Counted from the stretch's first letter, positions 52,764-62,190 are shown. The stretch is 64,000 nt of DNA from Anaerolinea sp. (GCA_029975055.1 JARKPU010000058.1:124001-188000), one strand, 5' to 3'. The notes: generated by a model not told the origin, from the letters alone. A program made the numbers and translations.

Positions 52764-53758
52764 TGCCGCGGCTTTCATCCTCCGAGTGGAAGGAGTTCCT
52801 CGCGCAGCACCCAGAAGCGCACGTGCTGCAAAGCGCCGCCTGGGGAGAGTTGAAGGCTGCTTTCGGCTGGGACGTGGAGCGCATCTGCGCAGGAACGAGC
52901 GGCGCGCAGGTGCTCTTCAGGCGGCTGCCGCTGGGCCTCAGCCTGGCATACATCCCAAAAGGCCCGCTGGGAACCGATTGGAGCGCGCTCTGGCCTGAAG
53001 TCCGCCAGGTTTGCCGGGCAAGGCGCGCCGTGCTCCTCAAAGTGGAGCCGGATGCCTGGGAGGAAGAAGAAGCCTGCCTGGCAGAGCGTTTGCGCGGCTT
53101 CCGGCCGGACGGCATTCCCATCCAGCCGCGCCGAACGATCCTCGTCAGCCTGGAAGGGGGAGAAGAAGCCTGGCTGGAGCGCATGAAGCAAAAAACGCGC
53201 TATAACATCCGCCTGGCCGAGAAAAAAGGCGTGAGCGTGCGGGCCAGCGATGACGTGGCGGCGTTCCACCGGCTCATGCTCGTCACCGGCGAGCGTGATT
53301 CCTTCGGGGTGCACAGCCTGGCCTATTACCGCAAGGCTTACGAACTGTTCCACCCGCTGGGGCAGGCGGAATTGTTCCTGGCCGAATACGCTGGCCGCCC
53401 GCTGGCCGGGCTGATGGTCTTTGCGCAAGGCGCGCGGGCCTGGTACTTCTATGGGGCATCGAATGACGAGGAACGAAACCGCATGCCGGCCTACCTGCTC
53501 CAGTGGCAGGCCATGCGCTGGGCGGCCGCGCACGGTTGTACCCAGTACGACCTGTGGGGCGTGCCCGATGCGGAGGAGCCGGCCCTGGAGGCCGAGTTCG
53601 AACAGCGCCGCGACGGCCTGTGGGGTGTGTACCGCTTCAAGCGCGGGTTTGGCGGGCGCCTGGCGCGCGCCGCAGCCACCTACGAACTAGCGCTGAACCT
53701 TCCGCTCTTCCAGCTGTACCGTTGGTACGCCCGCCGGCGGAGGGGCGAGCAGGCCTGA
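52763..53758 (+). CDS. FemAB-like peptidoglycan bridge/aminoacyltransferase (copy 1)
   Basis: 331-aa GNAT-fold protein of the FemAB/FemX group, which transfers amino acids from tRNA to a cell-wall precursor. It has SSEWKEFLAQHPEAHVLQS at the N-terminus, the lipid/substrate segment MKQKTRYNIRLAEKKGVSVR and the C-terminal LWGVYRFKRGFGG loop. The start overlaps the dehydratase stop. A second copy follows 2 bases later. The wall-bridge substrate in this monoderm-like cell is unknown. Confidence 0.88.
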   Translation: MPRLSSSEWKEFLAQHPEAHVLQSAAWGELKAAFGWDVERICAGTSGAQVLFRRLPLGLSLAYIPKGPLGTDWSALWPEVRQVCRARRAVLLKVEPDAWEEEEACLAERLRGFRPDGIPIQPRRTILVSLEGGEEAWLERMKQKTRYNIRLAEKKGVSVRASDDVAAFHRLMLVTGERDSFGVHSLAYYRKAYELFHPLGQAELFLAEYAGRPLAGLMVFAQGARAWYFYGASNDEERNRMPAYLLQWQAMRWAAAHGCTQYDLWGVPDAEEPALEAEFEQRRDGLWGVYRFKRGFGGRLARAAATYELALNLPLFQLYRWYARRRRGEQA

Positions 53759-53760
53759 GC

Positions 53761-54867
53761 ATGGAAACCTTTTCGCCGGAATCCTGGAACGAGGCCATCT
53801 CCGGGCTGCAAGGCGCGAGCCTTTTGCAGACGTGGGAGTGGGCGCAGCTCAAACGCGCCAACGGCTGGGAACCGCTCCCAAAAACCTGGCGAGACGAACA
53901 CGGCGAGGTCTGCGCGGCGGCGATGATCCTGCGCAGGCGGCTGCAGGCTGGGCCTATCCGCACGGGGCTGAGCGTGCTCTATGTTCCGCGCGGCCCGCTG
54001 CTGGATTGGGCCTCTGCCGATTTGCGCGCGAGGGTGCTGGGCGACCTGGAGCAGACTGCCCATCGGCTGGGGGCGGTGATGCTCAAGATCGACCCCGAAC
54101 TGCGCATAGGCGTGGGAATCCCTGGGCGGGAAGGCGCGATTGACTGCCCGACCGGCCTGGAGGTGCAGGCCGAGCTCGCCCGGCGGGGCTGGGGGTATTC
54201 CGGCGAACAGGTGCAGTTCCGCAACACCGTGATGCTCGACTTGCGCGGGGATGAAGAAACCTGGCTGGCGCGGATGAAGCAGAAAACGCGCTACAACCTG
54301 CGGCTGGCGCAGCGCAAGGGTGTGGTGGTGCGGCGCGGCTTGCCGGAGGATTTTGCGCTGCTCTACCGCATGTACGCCGAGACGGCCGTGCGCGACGGGT
54401 TTGTCATCCGCCCTGAAGGTTACTACAGGGCCGTTTGGGAGACGTTCTTCCAGCGGGGGATGTGCGCGCCGCTCATCGCGGAGGTGAACGGAGAACCCGC
54501 GGCGGGGCTGGTGCTGTTCGTCTTTGCCGGGCGGGCCTGGTATCTGTATGGGATGTCGCGGGATGTTCACCGCGAGCTGATGCCCAACTATCTGCTTCAA
54601 TGGGAAGCGATGCGCACGGCGCGCGCCATGGGCGCAGCCGAATATGATTTGTGGGGCGCGCCGGATACCTTCGATGAGCGTGACTCGATGTGGGGGGTCT
54701 TCCGGTTCAAAGAGGGGTTGGGGGGAACGGTGGTGCGCACCGTTGGAGCTTGGGATTACCCCGCCCGCCCAGGGATGTATTGGCTCTATACGCGGGTGCT
54801 GCCGCGCGTGCTGGATTGGATGCGCAGGCGCGGACGGCAACGCACCCGCCGGGAGGTTGGCGCATGA
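53761..54867 (+). CDS. FemAB-like peptidoglycan bridge/aminoacyltransferase (copy 2)
   Basis: 368-aa paralogue of the upstream gene. It has ASLLQTWEWAQLKRANGWEP, MKQKTRYNLRLAQRKGVVVR and MWGVFRFKEGLGG. The start is ATG at 53761, two bases after the copy 1 stop; longer frames would run inside copy 1. It overlaps the desulfhydrase start (ATGA). The tandem copies suggest stepwise addition of two residues in a cross-bridge, as with FemA and FemB. Confidence 0.88.
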   Translation: METFSPESWNEAISGLQGASLLQTWEWAQLKRANGWEPLPKTWRDEHGEVCAAAMILRRRLQAGPIRTGLSVLYVPRGPLLDWASADLRARVLGDLEQTAHRLGAVMLKIDPELRIGVGIPGREGAIDCPTGLEVQAELARRGWGYSGEQVQFRNTVMLDLRGDEETWLARMKQKTRYNLRLAQRKGVVVRRGLPEDFALLYRMYAETAVRDGFVIRPEGYYRAVWETFFQRGMCAPLIAEVNGEPAAGLVLFVFAGRAWYLYGMSRDVHRELMPNYLLQWEAMRTARAMGAAEYDLWGAPDTFDERDSMWGVFRFKEGLGGTVVRTVGAWDYPARPGMYWLYTRVLPRVLDWMRRRGRQRTRREVGA

Positions 54868-55847
54868 ACTTGCCTCGCATTCGTTTCGCGCACCTGCCCA
54901 CGCCGATCGAGCCCCTGCCGCGCTTGAGCGCGGCCCTGGGCGGCGTGCGGCTGCTGGTCAAACGCGATGACCAAACCGGGCTGGCGTTCGGCGGGAACAA
55001 GACGCGCAAGCTGGAATTCGTGCTGGCAGAGGCGCTGGCGAACGGCGCGCGGACGCTGGTGACCGTGGGCGCGGCGCAGTCGAATCACTGCCGGCAGACG
55101 GCTGCCCTGGCGGCGCGCTACGGGCTGGGGTGCATCCTGGTGCTCTCCGGCGAACCGCCGGTTGAGCGCAGCGGAAACCTGTTGCTCGACGGCCTGTTCG
55201 GCGCGGAGGTGGCCTGGTGCCGCCCCGAAGAGCGCGGCGCAGCGCTGAAGGCGGCTTTCGACCGGGCCTGGGAGGAAGGCCGCCGGCCTTACCTGATCCC
55301 GCTTGGGGCTTCCAATGCCACCGGTGCGGCGGCTTATGTGGCTGCCTTCGACGAGATGCTCGAGCAAATGGGCAGCCACCTGCCGGATTGGATCGTCCTG
55401 GCCTCTTCTTCGGGCGGCACGCAGGCCGGGCTTGCCCTGGGGGCTGCGCTGCGCAAGTTCAATGGGCGCGTGCTGGGCATCAGCGTTGACCATGCCGCGC
55501 ACGATCTTCAGGAGACGGTGGCCCATCTGGCGCGCGAGACGGCCGGGCGCATGGACCTGCCGGTGGCGCTGCGGCCCGAAGACGTGCTCGTCAACGATGA
55601 ATACCTGGGCGGGGGATACGGGGTGTTTGGCGAGGCTGAGCGCGAGGCCGTGCAGTTGTTCGCACGCACCGAAGGGTTGCTGCTCGACCCGGTGTACACG
55701 GCCCGGGCTGCCGCCGGGCTGCTGGGGCTGGCGCGCGCCGGCCTGTTCCAGGCGGGCGAGAGCGTGCTCTTCTGGCACACCGGCGGGACTCCGGCGCTGT
55801 TTGCCGAAGCCTATCAGCGAGATCTGCAGCCGCCTGAGCCTGCTTGA
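54864..55847 (+). CDS. dcyD: D-cysteine desulfhydrase/ACC deaminase family PLP enzyme
   Basis: 327-aa fold-type II PLP enzyme. It has the PLP lysine in GGNKTRKLEFVL, SNHCRQTAALAARYGLGC and the phosphate loop SSSGGTQAGLALG. Members cleave D-cysteine to pyruvate, ammonia and sulfide, or open 1-aminocyclopropane-1-carboxylate; these are difficult to separate by eye. ATGA overlap with the FemAB gene indicates coupling. Being near cell-wall genes, it may metabolise a D-amino acid. Confidence in the exact reaction is limited. Confidence 0.85.
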   Translation: MNLPRIRFAHLPTPIEPLPRLSAALGGVRLLVKRDDQTGLAFGGNKTRKLEFVLAEALANGARTLVTVGAAQSNHCRQTAALAARYGLGCILVLSGEPPVERSGNLLLDGLFGAEVAWCRPEERGAALKAAFDRAWEEGRRPYLIPLGASNATGAAAYVAAFDEMLEQMGSHLPDWIVLASSSGGTQAGLALGAALRKFNGRVLGISVDHAAHDLQETVAHLARETAGRMDLPVALRPEDVLVNDEYLGGGYGVFGEAEREAVQLFARTEGLLLDPVYTARAAAGLLGLARAGLFQAGESVLFWHTGGTPALFAEAYQRDLQPPEPA

Positions 55848-55894
55848 GCTGGATTAATCAATCTGCCGCATATCATCTCCACATCGTCAGGCTG

Positions 55895-55925
55895 CCGGTC
55901 TTCTCGCCATGAGAAGGTTGACCGG
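55895..55925. terminator. Imperfect hairpin between convergent genes
   Basis: CCGGTC-TTCTC (55895-55905) pairs with GAGAA and GACCGG (55911-55925) around a short loop, with a 4-base bulge. It lies between the dcyD stop (55847) and the minus-strand kinase stop (55967). No strong U-tract is present. Confidence 0.4.
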
Positions 55926-55966
55926 TTCTGCTTATTTAACCTGACAGGATTGTAGAAAAAAAGAAA

Positions 55967-57877
55967 TTAGCGCCAGTCGGGGTCGAAATCGTTGGCGGGG
56001 TGGTCCGTCAGACGGGTCAGGCGGCTGCCATCCAGCCTGAGGAGGAAGATCTCTTCCTGCTCATCCACACGCGAGGCGGCGGCCGCCCAAAGGCCGTCCG
56101 GTGAGAGCGCCGGGCCCCCGGCGGGGTGGAAATCATTGGCGATGCGGAATTCCCTGGCGTCTGGTGTGCCGGCCTGCCGGGCCGTCAGAAAGGCAGGGCC
56201 GCCGCCCTGCGTGTAGAGCAGCAGGCTGCCATCCGGCGACCAGGCCGGCGCGGCGCTGCGCCCGCCCTCCTGGGTGGAAAATTCATGCGGGTTCTCACCG
56301 CCGATGCCCATCACCCACACCTGCGGGAAGCCCCCGCGCGTCGTCACATAGGCGATGGTTTCGCCGCCCGGCGACCAGGCCGGGGAACGCTCGTAATTGA
56401 CCGGCCTGGAGAGACGCTTCACCTCATTTGTAGCCAGGTCCATCAGGTAAACCCCGGCGCGGCCGTCGCGCAGCGAGGTGAAGGCCACTCTCCCTCCATC
56501 GGGCGACCAGGCGGGGTCGAAATCCCCTCCGGGGAGGGTGGGCAGGGGCACCAGGCCGGAGCCGTCGGCGTTGATGACGAAGAGGCTGGCTCCCTCATAG
56601 GCATCCTGTTGGGCAGGGCAGGGAGAGATGAAGATAATGCGGTTCCGGTCGGGGCTCCAATCCGGCTGGCAGGCGCCTTCGGGCAGCCGGGTGATCAGCC
56701 GCAGGCCCGATCCATCGGGCTGCATCGCCCAAATCTGCGGCAGGCCGGAGCGGTCGGATGCGAAGGCGATTTCCCCTGCGCCGCCAGTGGGGGTGGCGGT
56801 GGGCGATGTGGCCGAAGGCTGCGGCGAAAGGCCCGGCTGGGGGGGCGGCGCCGAGGTGCGGGTGGGCGGCAGAGCGGCCGCCTGTTCAGCGACCGGTGTG
56901 GACGTGGCAGCGGGCAGCGCGGCCATGCCGGGCAGGATGACAAAGCTGAAGATGACCCCTACCGCAGCCAGCACCGCCAGCCCGCCGAGGGCCAGGCCGA
57001 TGCGCAGCGGGCGGCTGCCTGCCGGTTCCGGCGCGGGGATTGTGGCGGCCGTGCCTGCCTCAGGTTCGTGCTGAGACGGGCCCAGGGCAAGCGCTCGCTG
57101 GAATTCACCGGCCGTTTGAAAGCGGTCTTGCGGCAGCACTGCCATGGCTTTCTCGATGGCGGCGGCGGTTGCAGGGGTGATATCCGGCCGCAGCGAGCGC
57201 AGCGGGGTGAGCCCGGCCGACCCCATGGCACGCGCCAGGCCGTCTTCGGGCACCTTACCGCTCAGCGCCGCGTAGAGCGTGGCCCCGAGCGCGTAGATAT
57301 CGGAGCGCGGTTCGGTACCCTGCCCGTACTGTTCGGGGGGCGCATAACCCGGGGTGAGCGCCTGCGCGCCGGTGGTGGTGTTTTGCCCGGCAGCGGCGAC
57401 CTTTGCCAGACCGAAATCGACCAGGCGGACGCCCCCGTCGGCCGTCACTTTGACGTTCCCAGGCTTGATATCGCGGTGCACGATGGGCGGACGGCGCGAG
57501 TGCAGGTAGGCCAGCCCCTGGCAGACCCCCAGGCCGATTTCCACCACCTCGGCTTCGGTCAGTTTTCCCTTCCTGTTAAGCAGCTGGCGGAGGTCTTCAC
57601 CTTCGACGTAATCCATCACCAGGTATTGCCCTTGCCCGGGAATGGAGAAGTGATCGGTTACGCGCGGCAGGTTGGGGTGGCGCAAATCGGCCAGGATGGT
57701 AGCCTCGCGGCGGAACTGGCGGGCATGCTCTTCGCCGCTGAACGAGTTTTCCTTGAGCGCCACCTTGAGGTTGAGGGTGGTGTCGTAAGCGCGATAAACC
57801 GCGCCCATGCCGCCCTGCGCGATCACCTCATCGATGCGGTAGCGCGATTTAAGCAGGGTTCCGGGCTGGAGGGTCAT
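55967..57877 (-). CDS. Membrane Ser/Thr kinase with C-terminal PD40 beta-propeller (copy 1)
   Basis: 636-aa eukaryotic-type kinase. The kinase domain (about 12-270) has the Gly-rich loop AQGGMGAVYRAYD, the Lys in VALKENSF, the catalytic loop HRDIKPGNVK and the DFGLAK metal loop. A membrane helix (about 292-315) and a Pro/Thr linker follow. The extracellular part (about 370-636) has TolB-type PD40 repeats (QPDWSPDRNRIIF, FDPAWSPDGGRVAF, RSPAWSPGGETIAY). It could sense glycans or wall fragments. It starts 18 bases after the second kinase gene's stop. Confidence 0.92.
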   Translation of the reverse strand: MTLQPGTLLKSRYRIDEVIAQGGMGAVYRAYDTTLNLKVALKENSFSGEEHARQFRREATILADLRHPNLPRVTDHFSIPGQGQYLVMDYVEGEDLRQLLNRKGKLTEAEVVEIGLGVCQGLAYLHSRRPPIVHRDIKPGNVKVTADGGVRLVDFGLAKVAAAGQNTTTGAQALTPGYAPPEQYGQGTEPRSDIYALGATLYAALSGKVPEDGLARAMGSAGLTPLRSLRPDITPATAAAIEKAMAVLPQDRFQTAGEFQRALALGPSQHEPEAGTAATIPAPEPAGSRPLRIGLALGGLAVLAAVGVIFSFVILPGMAALPAATSTPVAEQAAALPPTRTSAPPPQPGLSPQPSATSPTATPTGGAGEIAFASDRSGLPQIWAMQPDGSGLRLITRLPEGACQPDWSPDRNRIIFISPCPAQQDAYEGASLFVINADGSGLVPLPTLPGGDFDPAWSPDGGRVAFTSLRDGRAGVYLMDLATNEVKRLSRPVNYERSPAWSPGGETIAYVTTRGGFPQVWVMGIGGENPHEFSTQEGGRSAAPAWSPDGSLLLYTQGGGPAFLTARQAGTPDAREFRIANDFHPAGGPALSPDGLWAAAASRVDEQEEIFLLRLDGSRLTRLTDHPANDFDPDWR

Positions 57878-57895
57878 CGCCGGAATGGATGAGAA

Positions 57896-60022
57896 TCAGG
57901 GTTGGGGGGCTGCTTCAGGCCGCCAGGCGGGGCCGAATTCGAGGGCGGGGTCGGTCGTCAGGCGGGTGACATTGGCTCCGTTGACGGTCATCAGGTAAAT
58001 ATCGTGGTTCGTGCCGTCGGGCCAGCCTTCGTAGGCCAGCCAGAAGCCGTCTGGAGAGACACTCACCGAGCCGACCGGGCCGAGATCAACATCTTTGCTG
58101 GCCGGGATGCTGAACTCACGCGGCTTGTACCGGTCTTCGTAGCGGATGCCGACCAGCCCGGGCACTTTCGACCCGCCGATGAGCTGGCTGTAGAAGATCA
58201 CCTGCCCGTCGCGCGACCAGGCCGGAGCGAAGTTGTTCACCTCGCCGGGCGGGCTCATCTGGTTTTGCTGGTTGCCTGCTTCGTCCATGATCCACACCTG
58301 GCCGTAAACGATCTTGCGCACGAAGAGGATTTGCTTGCTGGTGGGCGACCAGGCCGGTTGCAGGTCGGCGTAGAGAGACTTGGAGATTTCCTGCACCGTC
58401 AGCGTTTGCAGGTCGATGACAAAAATGCTTGCCCGGCCGGTGCGCAGCGAGGTGAAGGCGATTTTCTTTCCGTCCGGCGACCAGGTTGGGTCAAAATCTC
58501 CCTCCGGGCTGGCCGTGAGCGGGGTGACATTGTTACCATCGGCATCGACGAGATAGATGGCGCTGCCTTCATAGATTTCGCGTTTGCCGTTGCACGGAGA
58601 AACGAACGCCAGCCGCAGGCCGTCTGGCGACCAGGCGGGCTGGCAGGCCCCATCGCGGATATTGGTCAACTGGCGCAGGCCCTTTCCATCGGCGTTGATC
58701 ACCCAGATTTGCATCGCGCCGGTGCGCTTGGATGCAAAAGCAATCTGTGAAGGCCCGCCGCCCAGCGGGGTGGGGGTGGGAGAAGGCGACGGGGTGAAGG
58801 TGGTCGTTTCTGTCGGCTGCGGCGTATCCGCCACCGCCTGAGGCTCTGGGGTGGTTTCTGCGGCAGGGGCCGGGGTGGTTTCCAGCGCCGGCAGGGTCGG
58901 TTCGCTGCCCTCGGGCGTCAAGGTGGAATCCTGCGGGAGGAAGGGCTGCGTGGGGGTTCCGTTGAAGTACGCCAGGACGGTGAGCGGCAGGTTGGGACGC
59001 AGTTGCAGTGTGATATAAGCGCCGGCGATGATCACTGCCATCAACGGAACCATCGCCCAGGCTGTGCGCCGCCGCCTGGCCCGCCGTGCAGCGAGCGACG
59101 GCCTGGACTTTCGCTGGCCGCCGGAGGACGGCCTGGGTTCGGATTCACCTGCGTGAGCGAAAAACTCGGTGGGTGGCGGCGAAATTGTCGGCCGTTCTTT
59201 GAAGAATGCTGCCATCTCGCTGCATTCGATCAACGCCTGGCGGAATTCCTCGGCAGACTGGTAACGTTCCTCGGGCTCCACCTGCATGGCGTTGTTGATC
59301 ACCTCCACCAGCTTGCGGCTGATCTTGGCGTTGAAGGAACGGATATCGGTCAGGTCGGCTTTGCCCGTCATGCGGTTGAGGCCGTCTTCCGGGATCACCC
59401 CGGTGAGGGCGGCGTAGAGGGTGGCCCCCAGCGAGTAGATGTCGCTGCGCGCATCGGTGCTGGCGGTGCCGTACTGCTCGGGCGGGGAGTAACCGGGCGT
59501 CATGGCGCGCGCGCCGGTGAGCGTGGGCTGCCCGCCCTGGAGAATCTTGGCCAGCCCAAAATCGACCAGCACGGCCTGGCCTTCGGCCGTTACCTTGATG
59601 TTGCCGGGTTTCAGGTCGCGGTGAATGATGGCCGGCTCACGGGTGTGCAGGTAAGTGAGCGCCTCGCAGACCGAGATGCCGATCAAAATCACCTCGCGCT
59701 CGGGGAGCGGGCCGGTGCGTTCGAGGCGCTGGCGCAGGTCTTCGCCCTCGATGTAATCCATGGCCAGGTATTGCCCCTGGCCTTCGAGGATAAAGTAATC
59801 GGTGACGTGGGGCAGGCCGGGGTGGCGCAAGCTGGCCAGAATGCTGGCTTCGCGCTGGAACTGGCGACTGTATTCATCGGTGAGGAACAGGTTTTCCTTG
59901 ATGGCGACCGAGACGCCCAGGTGCTCGTCGGTGGCACGGTAAACCGCTCCCATCCCTCCTTGACCCAGGATGGATACAACCCGGTAGCGGTTATTCAGCA
60001 GAGTGCCCGGAGCAAGCGGCAT
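57896..60022 (-). CDS. Membrane Ser/Thr kinase with C-terminal PD40 beta-propeller (copy 2)
   Basis: 708-aa paralogue of the downstream kinase. Gly-rich loop GQGGMGAVYRATD, Lys in VAIKENLF, HRDLKPGNIK and DFGLAK are intact. The membrane helix is at about 320-345 (AWAMVPLMAVIIAGAYITLQ), followed by a Thr/Pro/Glu linker. Propeller repeats (QPAWSPDGLRLAFVSPC, FDPTWSPDGKKIAF, LQPAWSPTSKQILF) form the external domain. Both kinases have conserved catalytic residues, so both are likely active. The tandem arose by duplication. Confidence 0.92.
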   Translation of the reverse strand: MPLAPGTLLNNRYRVVSILGQGGMGAVYRATDEHLGVSVAIKENLFLTDEYSRQFQREASILASLRHPGLPHVTDYFILEGQGQYLAMDYIEGEDLRQRLERTGPLPEREVILIGISVCEALTYLHTREPAIIHRDLKPGNIKVTAEGQAVLVDFGLAKILQGGQPTLTGARAMTPGYSPPEQYGTASTDARSDIYSLGATLYAALTGVIPEDGLNRMTGKADLTDIRSFNAKISRKLVEVINNAMQVEPEERYQSAEEFRQALIECSEMAAFFKERPTISPPPTEFFAHAGESEPRPSSGGQRKSRPSLAARRARRRRTAWAMVPLMAVIIAGAYITLQLRPNLPLTVLAYFNGTPTQPFLPQDSTLTPEGSEPTLPALETTPAPAAETTPEPQAVADTPQPTETTTFTPSPSPTPTPLGGGPSQIAFASKRTGAMQIWVINADGKGLRQLTNIRDGACQPAWSPDGLRLAFVSPCNGKREIYEGSAIYLVDADGNNVTPLTASPEGDFDPTWSPDGKKIAFTSLRTGRASIFVIDLQTLTVQEISKSLYADLQPAWSPTSKQILFVRKIVYGQVWIMDEAGNQQNQMSPPGEVNNFAPAWSRDGQVIFYSQLIGGSKVPGLVGIRYEDRYKPREFSIPASKDVDLGPVGSVSVSPDGFWLAYEGWPDGTNHDIYLMTVNGANVTRLTTDPALEFGPAWRPEAAPQP

Positions 60023-60126
60023 GGATTAATCCGATCGAAATTGTACCGATGAATACTTAACAATTCTACATGAGATGTAAGATATGCGCAACGAAAACAC
60101 CGTGAGCAGGCCGCGCATGGTGGCGC

Positions 60127-61116
60127 CTAGCCTTCGGGCAGCGGCTGCCGGGTTGAGGAAAACCCAAACAAGTCGGGAGAGATGATCCACATGAGCAGTC
60201 CGAGGAGGACGCCAAACCACAGGGTTGCCAGGCGGATGAGCAGCGTGGCGGCCGAAGCCAGGGCCGGTTCCTGTTGGAGGGTGATGGTGAGTAACCCGGC
60301 GATGGAAACCTCGGCGGCGCCCAGCCCGCCCGGAAGAGCGGAAGCAGCCCCGACGATGGTGGAAAATGAAAGCACGAAGATTGACATCGCCATGATGCGC
60401 GGACCGGGCTCAACTCCCAGGCCGAGCAGGATGAAATAGAACCCAAGGCCTTCTCCGAGCCAGGAGAGCGTGCCAAGCGCCACGGCCAGGAGCGTGGAAC
60501 CGGGCCGGAAGAGCGTGGAACTGCCCTCGTAAAATTCTCGCGCCGATTGGCTGAACCGGCGGAGGAGCGGTACCCGCGCGGCCTGTTCGAGCAGCCAGAT
60601 GGCCACCGGGCGAATCTGCGAGAGGACGACAATCGCCCCAAGCCCGCCGAGGACGAGGGCGAAGAACGGCCAGTAGGCGGGGTAGGCAACCACGCCAAAG
60701 GCCGAAAGCGCCAAAACAGCCAGGCCGTCGCTGATCCGCTCGGCAACGACCACCGAGATGCCGCGGCCCACCGGCACGCCCGTCTGGCGCATGAGCCAGA
60801 CGCCCTTGAGCACTTCACCCACCTTGCCCGGGGTGACGGCCAGCGGAAAGCCGGCAATGAACAGGCGCAGGCTCTGCCAGTAGGAAATTCGCCTGACGCC
60901 CACCTGCCCAAGATAAAAATGCCATTTAAAAAAGCGCAGGGTGTAATTGAAAATGGTGAAGACCAGCGCGAGAAAGAAGAATCGCCAATCGAAATTCAGA
61001 ATCTTAAGGCTGACTTTTTGGAGGTCGCCGAGGAGCGCGAGGCCAATAAAAACCAGAAACCCCAGGATCAATCCGGGGGCCATGCGGCGGATCAACGGAT
61101 TGGATGAATCCTTCAT
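60127..61116 (-). CDS. Lysylphosphatidylglycerol synthase TM-like (UPF0104) membrane protein
   Basis: 329-aa protein with about eight helices (ILGFLVFIGLALLGDL, FFFLALVFTIFNYTLRFF, GLGVEPGPRIMAMSIFVLSF). It matches the flippase-like part of MprF/UPF0104 proteins, with no fused lysyltransferase domain. Likely function is lipid or glycolipid transfer across the membrane. The ATG at 61116 has GAGGG about 8 bases upstream; an in-frame ATG at 61137 has less support. It may be cotranscribed with the kinases downstream. Confidence 0.85.
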   Translation of the reverse strand: MKDSSNPLIRRMAPGLILGFLVFIGLALLGDLQKVSLKILNFDWRFFFLALVFTIFNYTLRFFKWHFYLGQVGVRRISYWQSLRLFIAGFPLAVTPGKVGEVLKGVWLMRQTGVPVGRGISVVVAERISDGLAVLALSAFGVVAYPAYWPFFALVLGGLGAIVVLSQIRPVAIWLLEQAARVPLLRRFSQSAREFYEGSSTLFRPGSTLLAVALGTLSWLGEGLGFYFILLGLGVEPGPRIMAMSIFVLSFSTIVGAASALPGGLGAAEVSIAGLLTITLQQEPALASAATLLIRLATLWFGVLLGLLMWIISPDLFGFSSTRQPLPEG

Positions 61117-61220
61117 GGGAAATCCCTCTTTTGGCATTATACATGATTCAAATATTGCCTGCGCTTACAGGCTTGCATGGATGACTTTACAGAATTGTAA
61201 TTTTTTCGCAATGAACGCGT

Positions 61221-61226
61221 TACAAT
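61221..61226 (+). promoter_or_regulatory. -10 box for a leaderless psuK
   Basis: TACAAT at 61221-61226 is followed by six bases and then ATG at 61233. The expected start of transcription falls at or next to the ATG. No Shine-Dalgarno is present. A TTGTAA 20 bases upstream is a weak -35. Confidence 0.6.
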
Positions 61227-61232
61227 TAATGT

Positions 61233-62189
61233 ATGCATCCGAAAATTGCGAGCGATGCCGCGCGGCGGCCGGTGTTGGTGATCGGCGCTGCCGGGGTAGA
61301 TATGGTCGGTATCCTGGATGCGCAGGCGCGCAACAGGGGCGCGAATCCGTCTTCGAACCGCTTCTCGTTTGGCGGCGTGGCGCGCAACGTGGCCGAAAAC
61401 CTGGCGCGCCTGGGGCAACCGGTGAGCCTGATCACCGTGGTCGGGTCCGACCGGCTGGGCGAGCAGCTCCTGGCGCACACACAAGCCTGCGGAGTGAAGA
61501 TCGATGCCTGCCAGTGCATGGGGAACTACCCCACCGCCTCGTATCTTGCCGTGTACGGCCCCGACGGCGAGCTGGAAATGGCCCTTGAAGATATGCGTGT
61601 GATGCGCGGCATCACCCCGGCGTTCTTGAAGGAGTACGAACAGCAATTCCAGGAGGCAGGGCTGGTCTTTGTGGATGCCAACCTGCCGGAAAAGGCGCTC
61701 AAGGCGGTCTTTCAACTTGCTCGCAAGGCAAAGGTGCCGGTCTGCGCCGATGCCACCTCCACGGTGTTGAGCGGCCGGTTGATTCCCTACCTGGAGCGGA
61801 TTTTCATGGTCACCGCCAACGGCGCGGAGGCCACGGTGCTCTGCGAAGGGCAGCCGCAAGTGAACGACCAGAAGACCGGTCTGGAAGCGGCCCGCAAGCT
61901 GGTGATGAAAGGCGTCGAAATCGCGATCATCACGCTGGCGAAAGCCGGGGTTTGCTACGCCTCACAAGATGAAACCGGGCATGTGCCCTCGGTGCGCACG
62001 AAAGTGATCGACCCGACCGGGTCGGGCGACGCGCTGACGGCGACGGTGTTGTTTGGGCTGGTGAACGACATCCCGCTCGATGAAGCCGTGCGCCTTGGGG
62101 TGACGGCGGCCTCGTTGGTGCTGCGCCACCGCGGCACGGTGTGGCCCGAGCTGTCGCTCGAACGGCTGTATGACGAATTGGTGGCTTGA
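61233..62189 (+). CDS. psuK: PfkB-family kinase, pseudouridine kinase candidate
   Basis: 318-aa ribokinase-fold kinase. NRFSFGGVARNVAENLARLG is the substrate region, and DPTGSGDALTATVLFGLVND is the C-terminal ATP/catalytic motif with the Asp base. It is placed directly before psuG, separated by one base, and the pair phosphorylates and then cleaves pseudouridine into uracil and ribose 5-phosphate. The identification as PsuK is partly based on this context. Translation starts at 61233, just after a -10 box. Confidence 0.88.
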   Translation: MHPKIASDAARRPVLVIGAAGVDMVGILDAQARNRGANPSSNRFSFGGVARNVAENLARLGQPVSLITVVGSDRLGEQLLAHTQACGVKIDACQCMGNYPTASYLAVYGPDGELEMALEDMRVMRGITPAFLKEYEQQFQEAGLVFVDANLPEKALKAVFQLARKAKVPVCADATSTVLSGRLIPYLERIFMVTANGAEATVLCEGQPQVNDQKTGLEAARKLVMKGVEIAIITLAKAGVCYASQDETGHVPSVRTKVIDPTGSGDALTATVLFGLVNDIPLDEAVRLGVTAASLVLRHRGTVWPELSLERLYDELVA

Positions 62190-62190
62190 A

